Below, piece after piece: positions 1-11,500 of a stretch of DNA of 64,000 nucleotides. Source of the DNA: Ilex aquifolium (taxonomy: Eukaryota > Streptophyta > Magnoliopsida > Aquifoliales > Aquifoliaceae). Below the pieces are notes generated by a model that ran no database searches, was not told the DNA's origin, and saw nothing but the letters and a program-made list of their open reading frames with translations. The DNA lies in assembly GCA_951799425.1 (NCBI GenBank), contig OX637403.1:24952811-25016810 (forward strand), given 5' to 3'. A program made the position numbers and the translations under genes. Numbering within the stretch: the first letter of the stretch is position 1; each line of letters starts with the position of its first letter.

Positions 1-650
1 AAATACTAATTAATCATGTTATTCATATAAAACCTTACTCTGACAAATGTATTATTTGTGTTGATTGGTTGTGTCATTTTCACTTTCGTGTTGTATTGTG
101 GTCGTGTATTGGTTGTGTCAATGGGTAAAATCGCCCCCCTTAACTCCGAATTTAAATGACATCTATTGTATATAAGTGAATCTTTAACTAATATATGGTG
201 GATGATCTAGATGAGAAAAATAGTAATAAAAAAAAAAAAAATACATATTGTATGAGATCTAGATTTAAAAGAAAAAAGAAGAGACAAGAATCAAATGTGG
301 GGCCATGACAAGATCCATTGGTCCAAGTATGAAATCTAAGAACAAGAAACAAGTCCCAGTTGACGACATATTCTTCTCACAACAGCTTGACCATCGCCCC
401 CAGAATGACCTCATGGAGCAATGGAGCATGTATCCATTTTCTGTGATGCATGTGGTTGATGGGCTTATCTCTTTTGGCTGTTCAAGGCCACTTGCATACC
501 TAGGGCAGTGAACCAGACATTAAGATATAGGAGAAGACTAGGGTATCGGAAAAATAAATTCGGTATCATACTGTCGTTTATAAATTTTTAGGGTTATTTT
601 ATAACTTTTAAGACATGTTTGGTTCGGGTATAAAAAAATAATGGGATAAG
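1..650. other. Intergenic, no gene recognised
   Basis: AT-rich sequence with an A run near 228-241. A 68-codon open frame at 305-511 has no recognisable domain and no supporting signals, so I do not call it. Nothing else is seen. Confidence 0.5.
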
Positions 651-899
651 AAAATTGATTCTTATCCGATCCCCATAAATGGTAAACACAAATGTGTGTT
701 ATACATCCAGATTGCTTTCACCCAGCAACCTTTGTGTGATTACCAAATGCAAACAAGTCCACAAACCAAATGCAACAGATTACCAGATTATCAAATGCAA
801 CTCAAATATACCCTCCCATGATCACACGCTTAACCTAAACAGGTCTCTCATGCTTATGCAGATTAAAAAAAAATCTACTTTCAATGGGTCACTCACAAT

Positions 900-1320
900 C
901 TTGAATCCTATTTCCTACCTTTCTTCCACTCCCAAACCCTCAATTTTCGACAGCTCACAGTGTACACACGATGCCTTGAATCCACAGCATCTGATTTGCT
1001 TCCAACCATTTGAGCAATATATTCGAGCTTTTTACCATTATCTAACACATACTCCTGTAAGACTTGAGTAATTTTACTTAGTCCATGACAGTTGCTTTCC
1101 TCTTTCTCATCATGTGTATACGCACATTTTCGCCACTTTCGAGTTCTTGAGCCACACTATGGGAGGCTCTGGTATCCTCAGTATAATGTAATCTGTCATG
1201 AATTTTTGTTCTCTTTCTCCGGATGCAACCATCCCCTCAAGATCACATGCAAACTCTCCAGTAGCTCTATCTTTGCTGAATATGTTTCCCCACTCATGAT
1301 AAAATGGCTAACACTTTTCT
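900..1320 (-). pseudogene. Myb/SANT-like domain protein fragment (Harbinger-associated type), frameshifted
   Basis: On the minus strand, about 1310-1160 reads as an open stretch with the motif W-G-N-I-F-S-K-D-R-A-T-G-E followed by an acidic D-L-E-G-M. Plant Myb/SANT-like DNA-binding proteins, including the partner proteins of PIF/Harbinger transposases, end their trihelix-like domain with a similar 'IFGKDRATG' segment. The reading then moves to a second frame (E-S-G-E-N-V-R, then the basic R-K-R-K) and to a third frame downstream (V-L-Q-E-Y-V, then K-L-E-Y-I-A). At least two frameshifts therefore separate the usual linker and C-terminal helical region. No intact start is visible. I infer a decayed gene or transposon-derived copy. 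The family call rests on motif memory, not on a search. Confidence 0.5.
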
Positions 1321-1324
1321 CTCA

Positions 1325-1857
1325 TGCCTTTGGCATTTTTGTCCTTCTACATTAAAACATGTACAACAAAGAATCAAAAACTAGGCCAAAGGAAACATCA
1401 CCAAATTGTATGCAGCTGATGAAAAGAGAGAGGTGATGATGCAGCTAATGAAAAAGAACATTTTTTTTGGGTGCAGAGATGAGTTTACTCAAGAAAAATA
1501 AGAGAGTCTAGGATTTAGAAACAGGACAGTAAAACACAGCCACAACTAGCCATTATAATCTCCTATAGAGAACTTGTTTTCTGGATAGAACATAGTCACA
1601 ACTAGATTCCCACCAAAAGCTAACTAGACTTGAAGATAAATGACTATCAAGCATATATCAAATCCACACACCATACAGTTTATTTCTGTTAAAACCTAGA
1701 TATGAGAAGATGTCCATATGATTCATAACCAAACAACAAAATCATGTGCATGCCCATATTCATGTCCTACAGCAAAATCATGTATGAGTTTATAACTCAT
1801 TCCTATTTTTCACATAATTATAAATCAAAAGTTTTTCACATATGCCCAGATTCATAT
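1325..1857. other. Intergenic, nothing recognised
   Basis: Low-GC sequence with no long open frame, terminal repeat or recognisable domain on either strand. Confidence 0.5.
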
Positions 1858-1859
1858 TC

Positions 1860-2035
1860 TACATGATAGCTCAGTGAAAGAGATGGATGAGTTGTAAACT
1901 CAGACATTCTGAATTTGAAATTTAGCAGTTCCTTTGAGGCCGGATTATGAGGGATTTATCCTCATAAATTCTCTAGTTCCGACGTGGATAATCTACTTTT
2001 GATCGGACCGAAGGGGACTGAAATACAAAAAAATA
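1860..2035 (+). mobile_element. tRNA-derived SINE, degenerate
   Basis: The head carries TAGCTCAGT, a Pol III A-box-like sequence. About 50 bp later comes a weak B-box-like segment (GAATTTGAAATTTAG). The body ends in an A-rich tail (about 2022-2040). This order, tRNA-like head then unrelated body then A tail, is the standard plant SINE structure. I could not find a clean target-site duplication, so the ends are approximate. Confidence 0.5.
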
Positions 2036-2087
2036 AAAGAAAAATCTCCCTTATTATGATGACACGAATTAGCTATAAATATTTTAA

Positions 2088-2270
2088 CAGTAATGTTACG
2101 TTAACCAAATTTTGAGACCAAATTAAGAGCTCAAATGACATGACAGCATATTATTTTGAGTTTTTATTGGGGCTCAAATGACCTGACACCAAATAAAGAA
2201 GCTCAAGTCAGCTGTCATGACATTTGGGCTCTTAATTTGGTTCTAAAATTTGGTCAGTATAGTATTACTG
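2088..2270. mobile_element. 183-bp MITE with ~60-bp TIRs and a 9-bp TSD
   Basis: The two ends are near-perfect inverted repeats of about 60 bp beginning CAGTAAT and sharing an inner CCAAATTAAGAGC core. The element is flanked by the identical 9-mer ATATTTTAA at 2079-2087 and 2271-2279. A 9-bp duplication with long TIRs is typical of Mutator-like elements, so I read this as a non-autonomous MULE-type MITE. Confidence 0.85.
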
Positions 2271-2339
2271 ATATTTTAATATTATATAGTGTCATTTTTT
2301 AAGGTTTTATCAAAAAAATTAAAAGGTCAACCCCACATA

Positions 2340-3124
2340 TAGGGGTGTCAAACGTGTCGAGTTAAACGTTTATGTATCGGGTTAAACGGGTGACAGGTGA
2401 AAAATATGTAAACCCGTACACGACACGTTTAATAAACGGGTGAAAAATCTCAACACGAACACGACACGTTTAATAAACGGGTAACACCACATCACTCGTT
2501 TAACCCGTTTAATTTTTAAAAATTATATCAACAAATTTTAATACTCCACTTTTTTTTATGGTCAATTGTACTTACCTCAAAAAAAAAAAGAATTTTTAGC
2601 CAAATCTCATACAAATCAGACTTGAAGTCTTAAAAAAAATGAAATAGGTCATTGTCTTTTATAAGCAACTCAACATTCCCCATCTCCCCTCATTTTTCAA
2701 TGTGGGACAAAAACAAAAGGCATTGGTTTGCCTTTTATAGGCAACTCAACCCTCTCCATCTCCCCTCATTTTTCAATGTAAGACAAAAACAAAAGGCATT
2801 GGTTTGCCTTCGTCTTTGAAGTGCTCTTCATCTCCCCTCTTTTGTCTTTGAACTACTATTTTACTTTTTTTTTTTTGTATTGATTTTTGTATTTCTTTTT
2901 TTCTTGCTAATTTTTTAAAATAATTATTAATTTATTATTATATTAATTTTATTTAAACGGGTAAACGTGTAATAAACGGTTTGACAGGTCTCACCCGAAC
3001 ACGACTCGTTTATTAAACGTGTTTGACGTGTCAACCCGTTTATCACCCAAACCCGTTAAGATCTCATCCAAATCCGTTTAATTCGTGTCGGTTAATCGTG
3101 TCGTGTCGGATTTTGACAGCCCTA
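2340..3124. mobile_element. hAT-like non-autonomous element, 785 bp
   Basis: The ends are TAGGGGTGTCAAA and, reversed, TAGGGCTGTCAAA. Flanking 8-mers are CCCACATA (2332-2339) and CCCATATA (3125-3132), 7 of 8 identical. Near each end are many copies of ACACGTTTAATAAACGGGT-like repeats in both orientations. An 8-bp duplication with TAGGGGTGTCAAA-type ends fits plant hAT elements. There is no coding capacity. The centre (2640-2830) holds a partly duplicated ~80-bp segment. A related but end-less copy lies at about 42.26-42.79 kb. Confidence 0.8.
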
Positions 3125-3132
3125 CCCATATA

Positions 3133-4257
3133 CTTTCATTTTGGCCCGTGCCCACCCTGCCCCTTACTAGATCCTCCCATCCTGTAAACTAACCGTCTTG
3201 AACTGCCCTTAGTAATGACTATATGAAGCCTAATGGGTACGTATATTTCATGCTTTTTCAGTTGTTATGTATTACCACTAACCTGTTTGTGCTTGAACAG
3301 CTCACAATCGTGGATGATGGCATTTCTAGCCAATTCAATAAGTACGCGTATATTATGTTCAGACGAATGTCATTTTAATCTGCATGGAAACAAACACTTT
3401 TTTGATTCAAACATATGATACTTAGATAACACTAGAGCAACCTTACTGCATTGAAGAGAATTTCATCTTTCCTTTCGACTTGAAAGTTTTGATGGATGAT
3501 CTTGACTTAGAACTCACCATTGGATTCTTTTATATGAAATATGTCTGTTAGAAGTTCAAGATGCTTTGATTGCCAATACAATGGACAATATATGGACTCT
3601 GACATGTGCAACCTACAATAAGGAAGTAAAGAAATGAATACAAGTTGTAACATGGAACCCCATTACCAATTTGCATATAGATTTTTTTTTTCTTTCTTAA
3701 GTTCAATAGTCAGGGATGTCTGGATTAATTGGTTAATCTCTCTCCGATTCGGTGAAAGCCAGATCATTCATGTCGGGACTAGAATATTTACGAGGAATTG
3801 TCTGACTCTAAGAGATTGCCAAGATTCAAATTCAAAATGTCTGAATTTACAGGTCGCGCCCTATTACCACTTGTATGTAAATTTTTCTTTTATACCATTT
3901 GGCGATGGATAATCTAAACCAACTTCTTTAATGGTAGCTCTTTTTCGAGCCCCAAAGTCAACTGTTTTACACCACTCATGCATCTGCATACCCTCACGCA
4001 CACCTGCATCCTCGACTCTGTATAATTTGTTTATATAGAGGTGCAAGAGAAAAGAAAAAAAAAAAAGATGAGCTGAAATTCCTATTAGGATGTGATCATA
4101 GCAGCCCGTATCCACTAGGGAAGCACATCAAAGGGGCCTGAGCGGAGAAACCTGCAAGCATTCTCTAAAGACGATTTGAGTTATAGCCGAACCTCAACCC
4201 CACCAAACCTAACTTAGAACATAACTTTTACACGCCTCAAGTAAGATTCTTAATAGG
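3133..4257. other. Intergenic, no gene recognised
   Basis: Short open frames at 3233-3418, 3634-3912 and (minus) 3864-4115 show no domain. The stretch 3700-3960 has some SINE-like feel but no clear A/B boxes, so I leave it unassigned. Confidence 0.45.
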
Positions 4258-4265
4258 GCGTTAAG

Positions 4266-4598
4266 TAGGGATGATAATCGAGCCGAGCTATACGGGTTCG
4301 GTTCGTTTTGGGTTCAGTTCGGACTTGACTCATTTTCTAAATGAACTGAATTTGAATAAATTTTTAGACTCGTTTAGAAAAATGAGCCTAAAAAAGCTCG
4401 ACTTGAACTCACAAAGTTCGGCTCGTTTATGTATAAAATAGTCGAATTACTCGACCTTTGCTCAGGTTCGATTCGTTTTGGACTTGGTTCGAGTTTGATT
4501 CGTTTTTTAAATGACCCAAATTTGAACAATTTTTTATACTCGTTTAAAAACATGAGATCAACATGCTCGGTTCAAACTTATAAAGATCGGCTGGGGTA
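4266..4598. mobile_element. hAT-like remnant with 8-bp TSD
   Basis: It starts TAGGGATGATAATCGAG and carries several GGTTCGATTCG-like subterminal repeats. Flanking 8-mers are GCGTTAAG (4258-4265) and GTGTTAAG (4599-4606), 7 of 8 identical. The right terminus (GGCTGGGGTA) has drifted from the left one. It is non-coding. Confidence 0.6.
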
Positions 4599-4606
4599 GT
4601 GTTAAG

Positions 4607-5023
4607 TGCTACTAGATCGCACGGTTTGAAATTGTTTGGATAATATAAGGGCATGTTTGCTTTCGTTTTCAAAATTCATTTGCACAAAGCAATTGTTGGT
4701 TTGGGCCGGGCTCATGCTAGAAGTGCCTACTCCAAAACCAGCCCAGTCCTTAGATATATGTCAAGCCCAATCCCTGGCAGGCTGGCAAAGGCAAACTAGC
4801 CCATCATGTTATATATATTTCGTGTTTGACAATTTTGAAATTATCTGATACAATTGAAGAGCATAAAACTACATAGCTTCCTAACATATTTATAACTAAG
4901 GATAATCTGTGCCTGAATGTACGGTATGATGTGAATGATTTTGAGAGAGATGTTAGTGGCCATTGGATGAGTCTATTTGAGACCGTCGGATGAGCTTATT
5001 AAAGTCTACTCTGTTTTATATTA
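4607..5023. other. Intergenic, nothing recognised
   Basis: A 70-codon frame at 4636-4848 has no recognisable feature. Otherwise this is AT-rich sequence. Confidence 0.45.
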
Positions 5024-5548
5024 TCTATATAATAAAGTAGCTTACAATTCAAATCTCAAAAGATAAACAAAATGACTTTTACTTTTCGCGGTTGAGATCG
5101 CTTTAAATTTTACTTAAAAGTTAATCCGACGGCTAATATTAACACTCCAAATTTAATAAGTAAAATAAGCCTCTACGAATGTGTTTGGTGTGACTTTTTA
5201 AAAGTGTTTTTAATACTTATAATTTTTCATAAGTACTTTTAAAAAAAAAATAGTGTTTGAAACTATTCCACCACCACCACTACCACCACCACCCCCATCG
5301 CCCCACCATCATCACCACTACTACCACCACCACCGCCGCCGCCGCCGCCGCCGCCACCACTGTCATTGCCACCCACCGTAACCATCACCGTCTCCTACCA
5401 CCACCACCTCTCACCCCCACTATAACCGATGCTTAAATTCATTTATCTCTATTCTATGTTTGTGATTTGATTTTAGATATGAATACAAATATGTTTATTG
5501 TTTACCATTTTTTATTACTCTGTGCCTTCAGACACAAGCAATAACTAG
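5024..5548 (+). mobile_element. Short non-autonomous Helitron, 525 bp
   Basis: It begins TCTATATAATAAAGTAG directly after an A. It ends with a hairpin (GTGCC-TTCA-GACAC, 5522-5535), a short spacer and CTAG, directly before a T. Insertion between A and T, a 5' TC, a 3' CTRR and a hairpin just before it are the defining Helitron features. It carries a (CCA/CCG)n microsatellite at about 5268-5405. The same family occurs reversed at 60208-60997, and its 3' hairpin recurs near 44235-44262. Confidence 0.88.
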
Positions 5549-6032
5549 TAGATATATATTAGTGCCGAAATGATGAAACAATTTTGAAGGCTAGGTCGAC
5601 TACCAGCCCAAAACTTGATCTTCCCAAATTTCTCTCTCATCATTTATATTTCATGTTTGTCGGTGATATGTGTTTACAGAGTGAGATTTCATTCAATATA
5701 TAAGTGGATCCCCCATTATTAATAGTAGATAATCTGACAAGAAGAAAATTAAAGAAAAAATATATTGAAGGGGATCCGAATCATGTGTTTACCATGCTCA
5801 AAAGGGGAGATGAAAAAGTAAGGTAGTTGTGCTTGTTGGGAACATTTAAGTATTGCTATGACCACTTAAGGTAAACCACAACAACAATACATGATATGAC
5901 CTTCAGTTATGAACATTAAATGGTGAGAGTTAGCACATTAGGGTAGTTTGAATAAGAAGGATTATTGGAGTTAATAACTTCGAATTGCACAAGACACCTG
6001 GACTTATTGATTGCACATGGTTTGAGGATAGA
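5549..6032. other. Intergenic, nothing recognised
   Basis: AT-rich DNA with no domain-bearing frame and no terminal repeats found. Confidence 0.45.
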
Positions 6033-6040
6033 CTTGTGAA

Positions 6041-6451
6041 TAGGTTTGTCAACGGATTGGGTTTGGATCGGATTCTTACAGAAAAAGTTCGATCTGATAA
6101 TTCGATGAATTTTATTTTCGTGGTCCATATCTGAATCCTTTAACAATCCGAAATCCGATCCGAATAACTTAATTAACTATTTTTTTTAACAAATTATACC
6201 TAAATTTTAACTAATTTTTTTAAATAATCACTTCACTTTTTTAATATTTATATACAAATATATAAATAATTCAGATCAGATCATAATCGGATCGAATATA
6301 TGTATATCAAAATCCAAATTTGTTAAATATAATGTATCGAATTCAGATTCGAGTTCGAATTTACGGTAAAAAAATATTAATCTATATCCAGCTAATCAGA
6401 TTCGGATTTAGATCAGATTCGGATCAGAACTCTGATCCATTGACAGGTCTA
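6041..6451. mobile_element. hAT-like element, 411 bp, perfect 8-bp TSD
   Basis: The left end is TAGGTTTGTCAACGGATT and the right end, reversed, is TAGACCTGTCAATGGATC. The identical 8-mer CTTGTGAA flanks it at 6033-6040 and 6452-6459. The interior has repeated GATCGGATT-type motifs and no coding frame. Confidence 0.85.
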
Positions 6452-6613
6452 CTTGTGAATGGATTAGATTTGGACAGATGAGAATGGAATTGAAGTCTCA
6501 ATTCGATAGTTCAACGAACTTTGTTTTTACATTTCGTATCCAAATCCAATAAATAATATAAATTTAATTCCTTATGAAATAATTAATATATTCACATCGA
6601 AATTTGTAAAATA

Positions 6614-6919
6614 TCTATATAATAAGGGAACTAACTTTGCTTGTCTTGAATTTTTCGCGGCTCAAATTGTTTGAAAATTATTGATTCGACGATTCTAATT
6701 GAACTTTCGTTCTTTTTACAACACTAAAACTCTTATTTCTCATATAACTCTCTCTCCCTCTTTTATCTCATACACCCAACTCTCGTATGTATATAATTGT
6801 CTCTCTCTTAGACATTTTAAATACACAGTCTTTTATCTCTCATACTTTTTCTCTCTTTCTCTCTATATATATCTATCCATACTTTCTCTCTCTTTCTCTC
6901 TATGTATATTTATCTCATA

Positions 6920-6966
<47 letters not shown>

Positions 6967-7460
6967 CATTGTTTGTCTTGACGATCCTAATTAGATTTTC
7001 ATTCTATTTTTCTCTCTCTATGTCATACTCTTTCTTAGCATAGTTTGTCTTGATGATCTTAATTGCACTTATGTCTCTCTCTTTATGTCATACTCTCTCT
7101 CTCTTAACATTATTTGTCTTGATGATCCTAATTGGACTTCTTTACTCAAAAAAATTCAAAGTCAAGCTAACCATCAATAAAAAAATAACAAGTGATACCA
7201 ATTGCACTAAAAAAATAAAAAAATTCAGAGTCAAGCTAATCACCAATAAAAAAATAACAAAGTGATACCAATTGTACCAAAAAAACTAAAAAATTCAAAG
7301 TCAAGTTAATTACCAATAAAAAAAAATAAGTGAAACCAATTGCACAAAAAAAAAATTTAAAACCAACTATAACATTTTTTTTCTTATTTTCATCACTTTC
7401 CCCGTTCATATTTTTTTTGAATATTTGAATAGTGCAAAATAGATACCGAAAAGACAAAAG
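6614..7460 (+). mobile_element. Helitron 5' end with (CT)n microsatellite; 3' end not found
   Basis: TCTATATAATAAGGG follows an A at 6613 and is followed by TTTTTCGCGG and a GATTCGACGATTCTAATT-type segment, both shared with the other members of the 5' TCTATATAATAAAG family here. A long (CT)n tract fills about 6903-6962, with shorter CT-rich copies to 7110. Then come two or three ~60-bp AAAAAATTCAAAGTCAAG-type repeats (7148-7320). No hairpin + CTRR 3' terminus was found, so the right edge is arbitrary. Confidence 0.5.
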
Positions 7461-8585
7461 GTCAATTAAATCAATTTGTTTTTGAAGTGGTGAAATTTTG
7501 ATTTTGTTGATTTGGTTTATTGCAGCGTGAAAATATTTCTATAGCATCCGAGAAGTCACAGTAGTAGAGAATTTAAATCAATTGTTCTCGCAACTACAAA
7601 CAGATCTGTTGGGCAATATTAGTTCGGTTAGACTTTTTTTATTTTTTAGAAATTTGATTTGTAGTTCAATGTAGTTGAATCGTTTAATTGGATTCAGTAA
7701 TTTAATTGTGTGTTCTTAATAATATTCCTTATTAAAACTAGATAGTCTATTCATTAGATTTAACCAGATGCTGAAGAAATGAATACTTATTTAGTGGAAA
7801 GAAGAATCACTATGAAGAAATGTATGACATGATAATTTTGTAATGGTGTTAGTTTAAGTTCATGGGGATTTTCAGATTGTGTTAATGCAATATGATTATT
7901 CTTCATTTCAACCCTTAAACTTCTTTTATTTAAGACATTCTTGGATGCCCCATTTACTTGGTGAATTTTTTGTGTTCTAAACTTATAAACACAATAAAAG
8001 TCAATATTAATTTAGCTTTCATCCACTTTAATCTAATGGTATAAAATTCATCCAATTTTTTTTTCCTGCTTAAAAACATCATATTTTTTACACGGTTCTT
8101 ATTGTCGGACAACTCAAACAACGCAATCCTTAATCAGACAACTTCATTAATTTATACCTATCTCTCTTCTCTCTCCCCTCCATTTTTCTTATTTTTTGTC
8201 TTTTCATTTTAATTTTAATTTTTGTTATTAAAGAAAAAATATAAAATTAATTATTATTTAAAATATAAAATATTGTACGTTCATTCCTAGATTTTTTATT
8301 ATTGTTGAGTGTCTTCACGTACGAGATTATTGCAAGCAAAAATATATTATATATGTCATACTAAGCTTGCATAGAAAGCAAAGCATTAGCAAGCAATGTG
8401 TTTGGGACCTAACATATATAGGACTTAATTTAGGGATATAATGCATTCTGGTCATTGAATTAGCAATAAATTTTAGCACTAGAACTCTACTGCCAGTCTA
8501 AATGTCATAATGCAATAAGTCCCCAAATTAAATACAAATATTTTTTTCTCCTAATGCTACCCATCTACTCCAAATAAAAAAATTT
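7461..8585. other. Intergenic, nothing recognised
   Basis: Very AT-rich, without long frames on either strand. No terminal repeats or structural RNA were recognised. Confidence 0.5.
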
Positions 8586-8589
8586 GATA

Positions 8590-8930
8590 CTGTATCGCCA
8601 AATTTTATTACTTTTATGGGTTGAGATATAAGTTTTTAGATTTGTTTATGATAAAAAAAAAATTATCACATATTACAACTTTTATGGTTTCAGTTATAAC
8701 TTTTGTGGGTCATTTACAACTTTTATGAGTCATTTGAGATCGATCCAAAAAAATTTAAGATTGATCACAAGTAATCTCAAAAGTTATAAATGACGCAAAA
8801 AAATTATAAAATGATCCTCAAATATTATAAACAATCCTCAAAACTAGTAAATGACCTTCAAAAATTATAAATAATCTTTAATAATTGTAAAAATAAACCA
8901 CAAAATTTATAATAACAATATAGTACCCTT
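8590..8930. repeat. Foldback region made of short ~20-bp repeats
   Basis: The left half repeats a GGTCATTTACAACTTTTATG-like unit and the right half repeats its reverse complement (CTCAAAAATTATAAATGATC-like). The halves can fold on each other around about 8745. The outer ends (TACTGTAT and, reversed, GGTACTATAT) are weakly similar. It may be a foldback or MULE-like MITE; no clear TSD was found. Confidence 0.5.
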
Positions 8931-9715
8931 TGTTTTTTTTTTTTTTTGGGGAGTACGTGGACTTCTCCCTGTAACAAATAGTAGGCATAGGGGTGAACTT
9001 AAAGACAATGAGGACTGCCAACAATTAATAGACCCAGCCTCTAGTAAGAGCAATCTAGTTTGCAGTGAGAGAGACTAACCCCTAACCTTTTTTGATAGTT
9101 GGGACAATAACATTGTGGTTGGACTGTCATGTCCTATGCCCAAAAATTGTATTCCAATATCTAATGCTCTAGGGTTATAAAACCTAATCTAATTAGTTTG
9201 CTTCACAGAGTTTTTATTGAAGCCCAAAAATATAATTTGGTTGTTCATTTGTTTTGCATGTATATTTGTCGAATTGAATGTTTTCTCTTGTACATCAAAC
9301 GGGCTCGATTTTTTTTAACTTGTACAATTATAAATCTAGTATGTCCGTAAAAAAAATGAGACTCGATCACAAATCGTGATTGGGAGAGAGCAGTAGTTTA
9401 AGAAGGGACTCAAAAATTGAGTGGTTGAATCATGAATAGCATGGTTAGAAAGGTTCTTTCTTAGCCCATTATGAAAAAAAAAACTATTAGGCTACAGGTC
9501 CATTTTCTAGCTTTATGTCTCACATCTTCATATCATTTTCTCAATTGAAATTTCTTTCCATCTTCCACCATGATGGAAGGCAAGTCCATTTAAGCATTAC
9601 TTAAAAGGAGAAATCTTTTGGAAGTATTGTGTTTATACAAAAGCTATACATTTACCCTCCAGATTTTTTTGGCGCTATACACAAAAATAATTTTGATCCG
9701 TAAATTTTGATCTGA
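8931..9715. other. Intergenic, nothing firm
   Basis: A T run at about 8932-8947 may be the tail of a reversed retroposon, but no A/B box or TSD supports that. There is no coding frame of note. Confidence 0.4.
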
Positions 9716-9728
9716 GTTATTTATAACT

Positions 9729-9916
9729 TCTTTTTTTTTTTGTTTGGGTAAGGCTTTACCCTAAATTAGAGGAAGCGCGCCCTTCTAGAGATTCTCAAAA
9801 GCCAGGGACGAACCCAAGCCTATGAGGGGGAGGGGATTTGAAATAGTTTTCAACCAGCAATTAACGCGTCTCGGGTAGAACCTCACTAGCTGCGTCATTG
9901 CCCCAAACACATTTGC
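9729..9916 (-). mobile_element. tRNA-derived SINE with 13-bp TSD
   Basis: Read on the minus strand, it starts with a GCAGCTAGTGAGG A-box-like head. It has GGGTTCGTCCC as a B box and ends in an A tail (the T run just inside the left edge). The 13-mer GTTATTTATAACT flanks it at 9716-9728 and 9917-9929. TSD, internal Pol III promoter and A tail together make this a confident SINE. Confidence 0.85.
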
Positions 9917-9929
9917 GTTATTTATAACT

Positions 9930-10269
9930 ACTGATCATGAAAATAATAAAAAATAGGTAATAAATAAATAAAAATTTACACATATCACTTTGTGATTGGA
10001 TAAAAAAAAATTATTTTTAAGTATCATAGTCTACTAACTCTTATTAGTTAAAACTATATTGAATTGTGGTTGTTAAAATCAACTTTATTGGTGTGTCTGA
10101 GTTTCTGCAGAACCATTTGAGGTCCACATGCTATTCAATCAAGGGAGTGGCTTCGGTACCGAAAAGGTAAAAATCGGTACGATACCGAAAAATTAAAACA
10201 ACTGAATGCTCGCCATGTGTACACTCCAAAATTCACAAAAATCTATAACCGGTTTCACCGGTTTCGGTA
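9930..10269. other. Intergenic, nothing recognised
   Basis: AT-rich. A short CCGGTTTCACCGGTTTCGG repeat lies near 10248-10268. There is no coding frame. Confidence 0.4.
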
Positions 10270-11035
10270 TATATTTTAAAGAATTTAAAATGATAATTAT
10301 TCACTATATTTAAACATGAAATAAAAATATAAGAAAAAATTTAAAAGTTATTGAGTGAACATGAACATAAACCCCTATACACTTTAAAAATAAGTGATAA
10401 TAGAAATTAAAATAATAATTATTTATTATATTTAAACATGAAATAAAAATATAACAAAAAATTTACAATAGTTGGGCTTATTGAGTGAACAGGAACATGA
10501 ACCCCTATACACTTTAAAAAATTTAAATATGAACCCCTTTACACTTTAAAAATAAGTGATATTAGAAATTAAAATGATAATTATTTATTATATTTAAACA
10601 TGAAATAAAAATATAACAAAAAATTTACAATAGTTGGGCTTATTGAGTGAACATGAACATGAACCCCTATACACTTTAAAAAATTTAAACATGAACCCAT
10701 ATACACTTTGAAAATAAGTGATAATAGAAATTAAAATGATAATTATTTATTATATTTAAAAATGAAATTAAAATATAACAAAAAATTTACAATAGTTGGG
10801 CTTATTGAGTGAACATGAACATGAACCCCCTATACACTTTAAAAAATTTTAACATGAACCCCCTATACACTTTGAAAAATTTAAACATGAACCCAACTAA
10901 ACACTTTAAAAATAAGTGATAATAGAAATTAAAATGATAATTATTTATTATATTTAAACATGAAATAAAAATATAACAAAAAATTTACAATAGTTGGGCT
11001 TATTGAGTGAAATAAATTTACATTTTAGATTAAGT
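10270..11035 (+). repeat. Imperfect tandem repeat, five units of about 120-200 bp
   Basis: Five units start with GATAATTATTTATTATATTT-like sequence near 10292, 10413, 10574, 10737 and 10936. They contain a conserved ACAATAGTTGGGCTTATTGAG segment and a CCCCTATACACTTTAAAAA sub-repeat whose copy number varies and accounts for the length differences. One unit recurs at about 34.79-34.90 kb beside the second copy of the transposase 3' end, linking this tract to the MULE complex. Confidence 0.8.
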
Positions 11036-11239
11036 TAAAAATAATAGAAATTAAGTTCACCACTAAATAAATTAGAACAAAGTTATCCTATTGGTATACT
11101 TTTTGCTTAAATTAAAATAGGTAAAAAAATTTGGGTAATATGAAACTAATTAAGGGTGTAATATAAAAAATATGAGGGAAAATTTGAAAAAGAGTGATAA
11201 TTTAGGGTTATAAGTGTAATTTAATGTTAACATAAGGCA

Positions 11240-11500
11240 ACTTGATCGCTGGATCTCCCAATTAGTTTGCAAACAGCGATCAACAAGCGATCTAGCCACA
11301 AGAAGCGATCAAACTTGAGACCGATCGCTACAACAAGCGATCAAACTTGAACCCATAGCTACATAACCCGATCGCTACATAGCGATCAACTTAGATCGCC
11401 AATCTAACCCCGATCGATCTTCGTATTTCCCAAAAATTCCAACTCCTCAAAACCCTAATCGATCTAACCATACCCTAAATCAGCGATCTAACCCAAATCC
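11240..11500 (+). repeat. GATCGCT/AGCGATC motif array, copy 1
   Basis: About ten AGCGATC or GATCGCT motifs lie in about 180 bp, many in the context CAAGCGATCAAACTTGA. This GC-richer patch lies about 300 bp upstream of the ATG of the 449-aa ORF, in promoter position. The same motif type forms arrays at 33.19-33.43 and 36.79-37.22 kb. Confidence 0.75.

Noticed and set aside
305..511. 68-codon frame as a small gene
   Set aside because: No domain, no leader or promoter signals, and a length expected by chance.
6699..7043. 114-codon frame rich in Leu/Ser
   Set aside because: It reads through a (CT)n microsatellite and has no independent support.
9800..9916. tRNA gene
   Set aside because: A/B-box-like sequences are present, but no cloverleaf and an A tail plus TSD, so it is a SINE. 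No true tRNA or rRNA gene was seen in the window.
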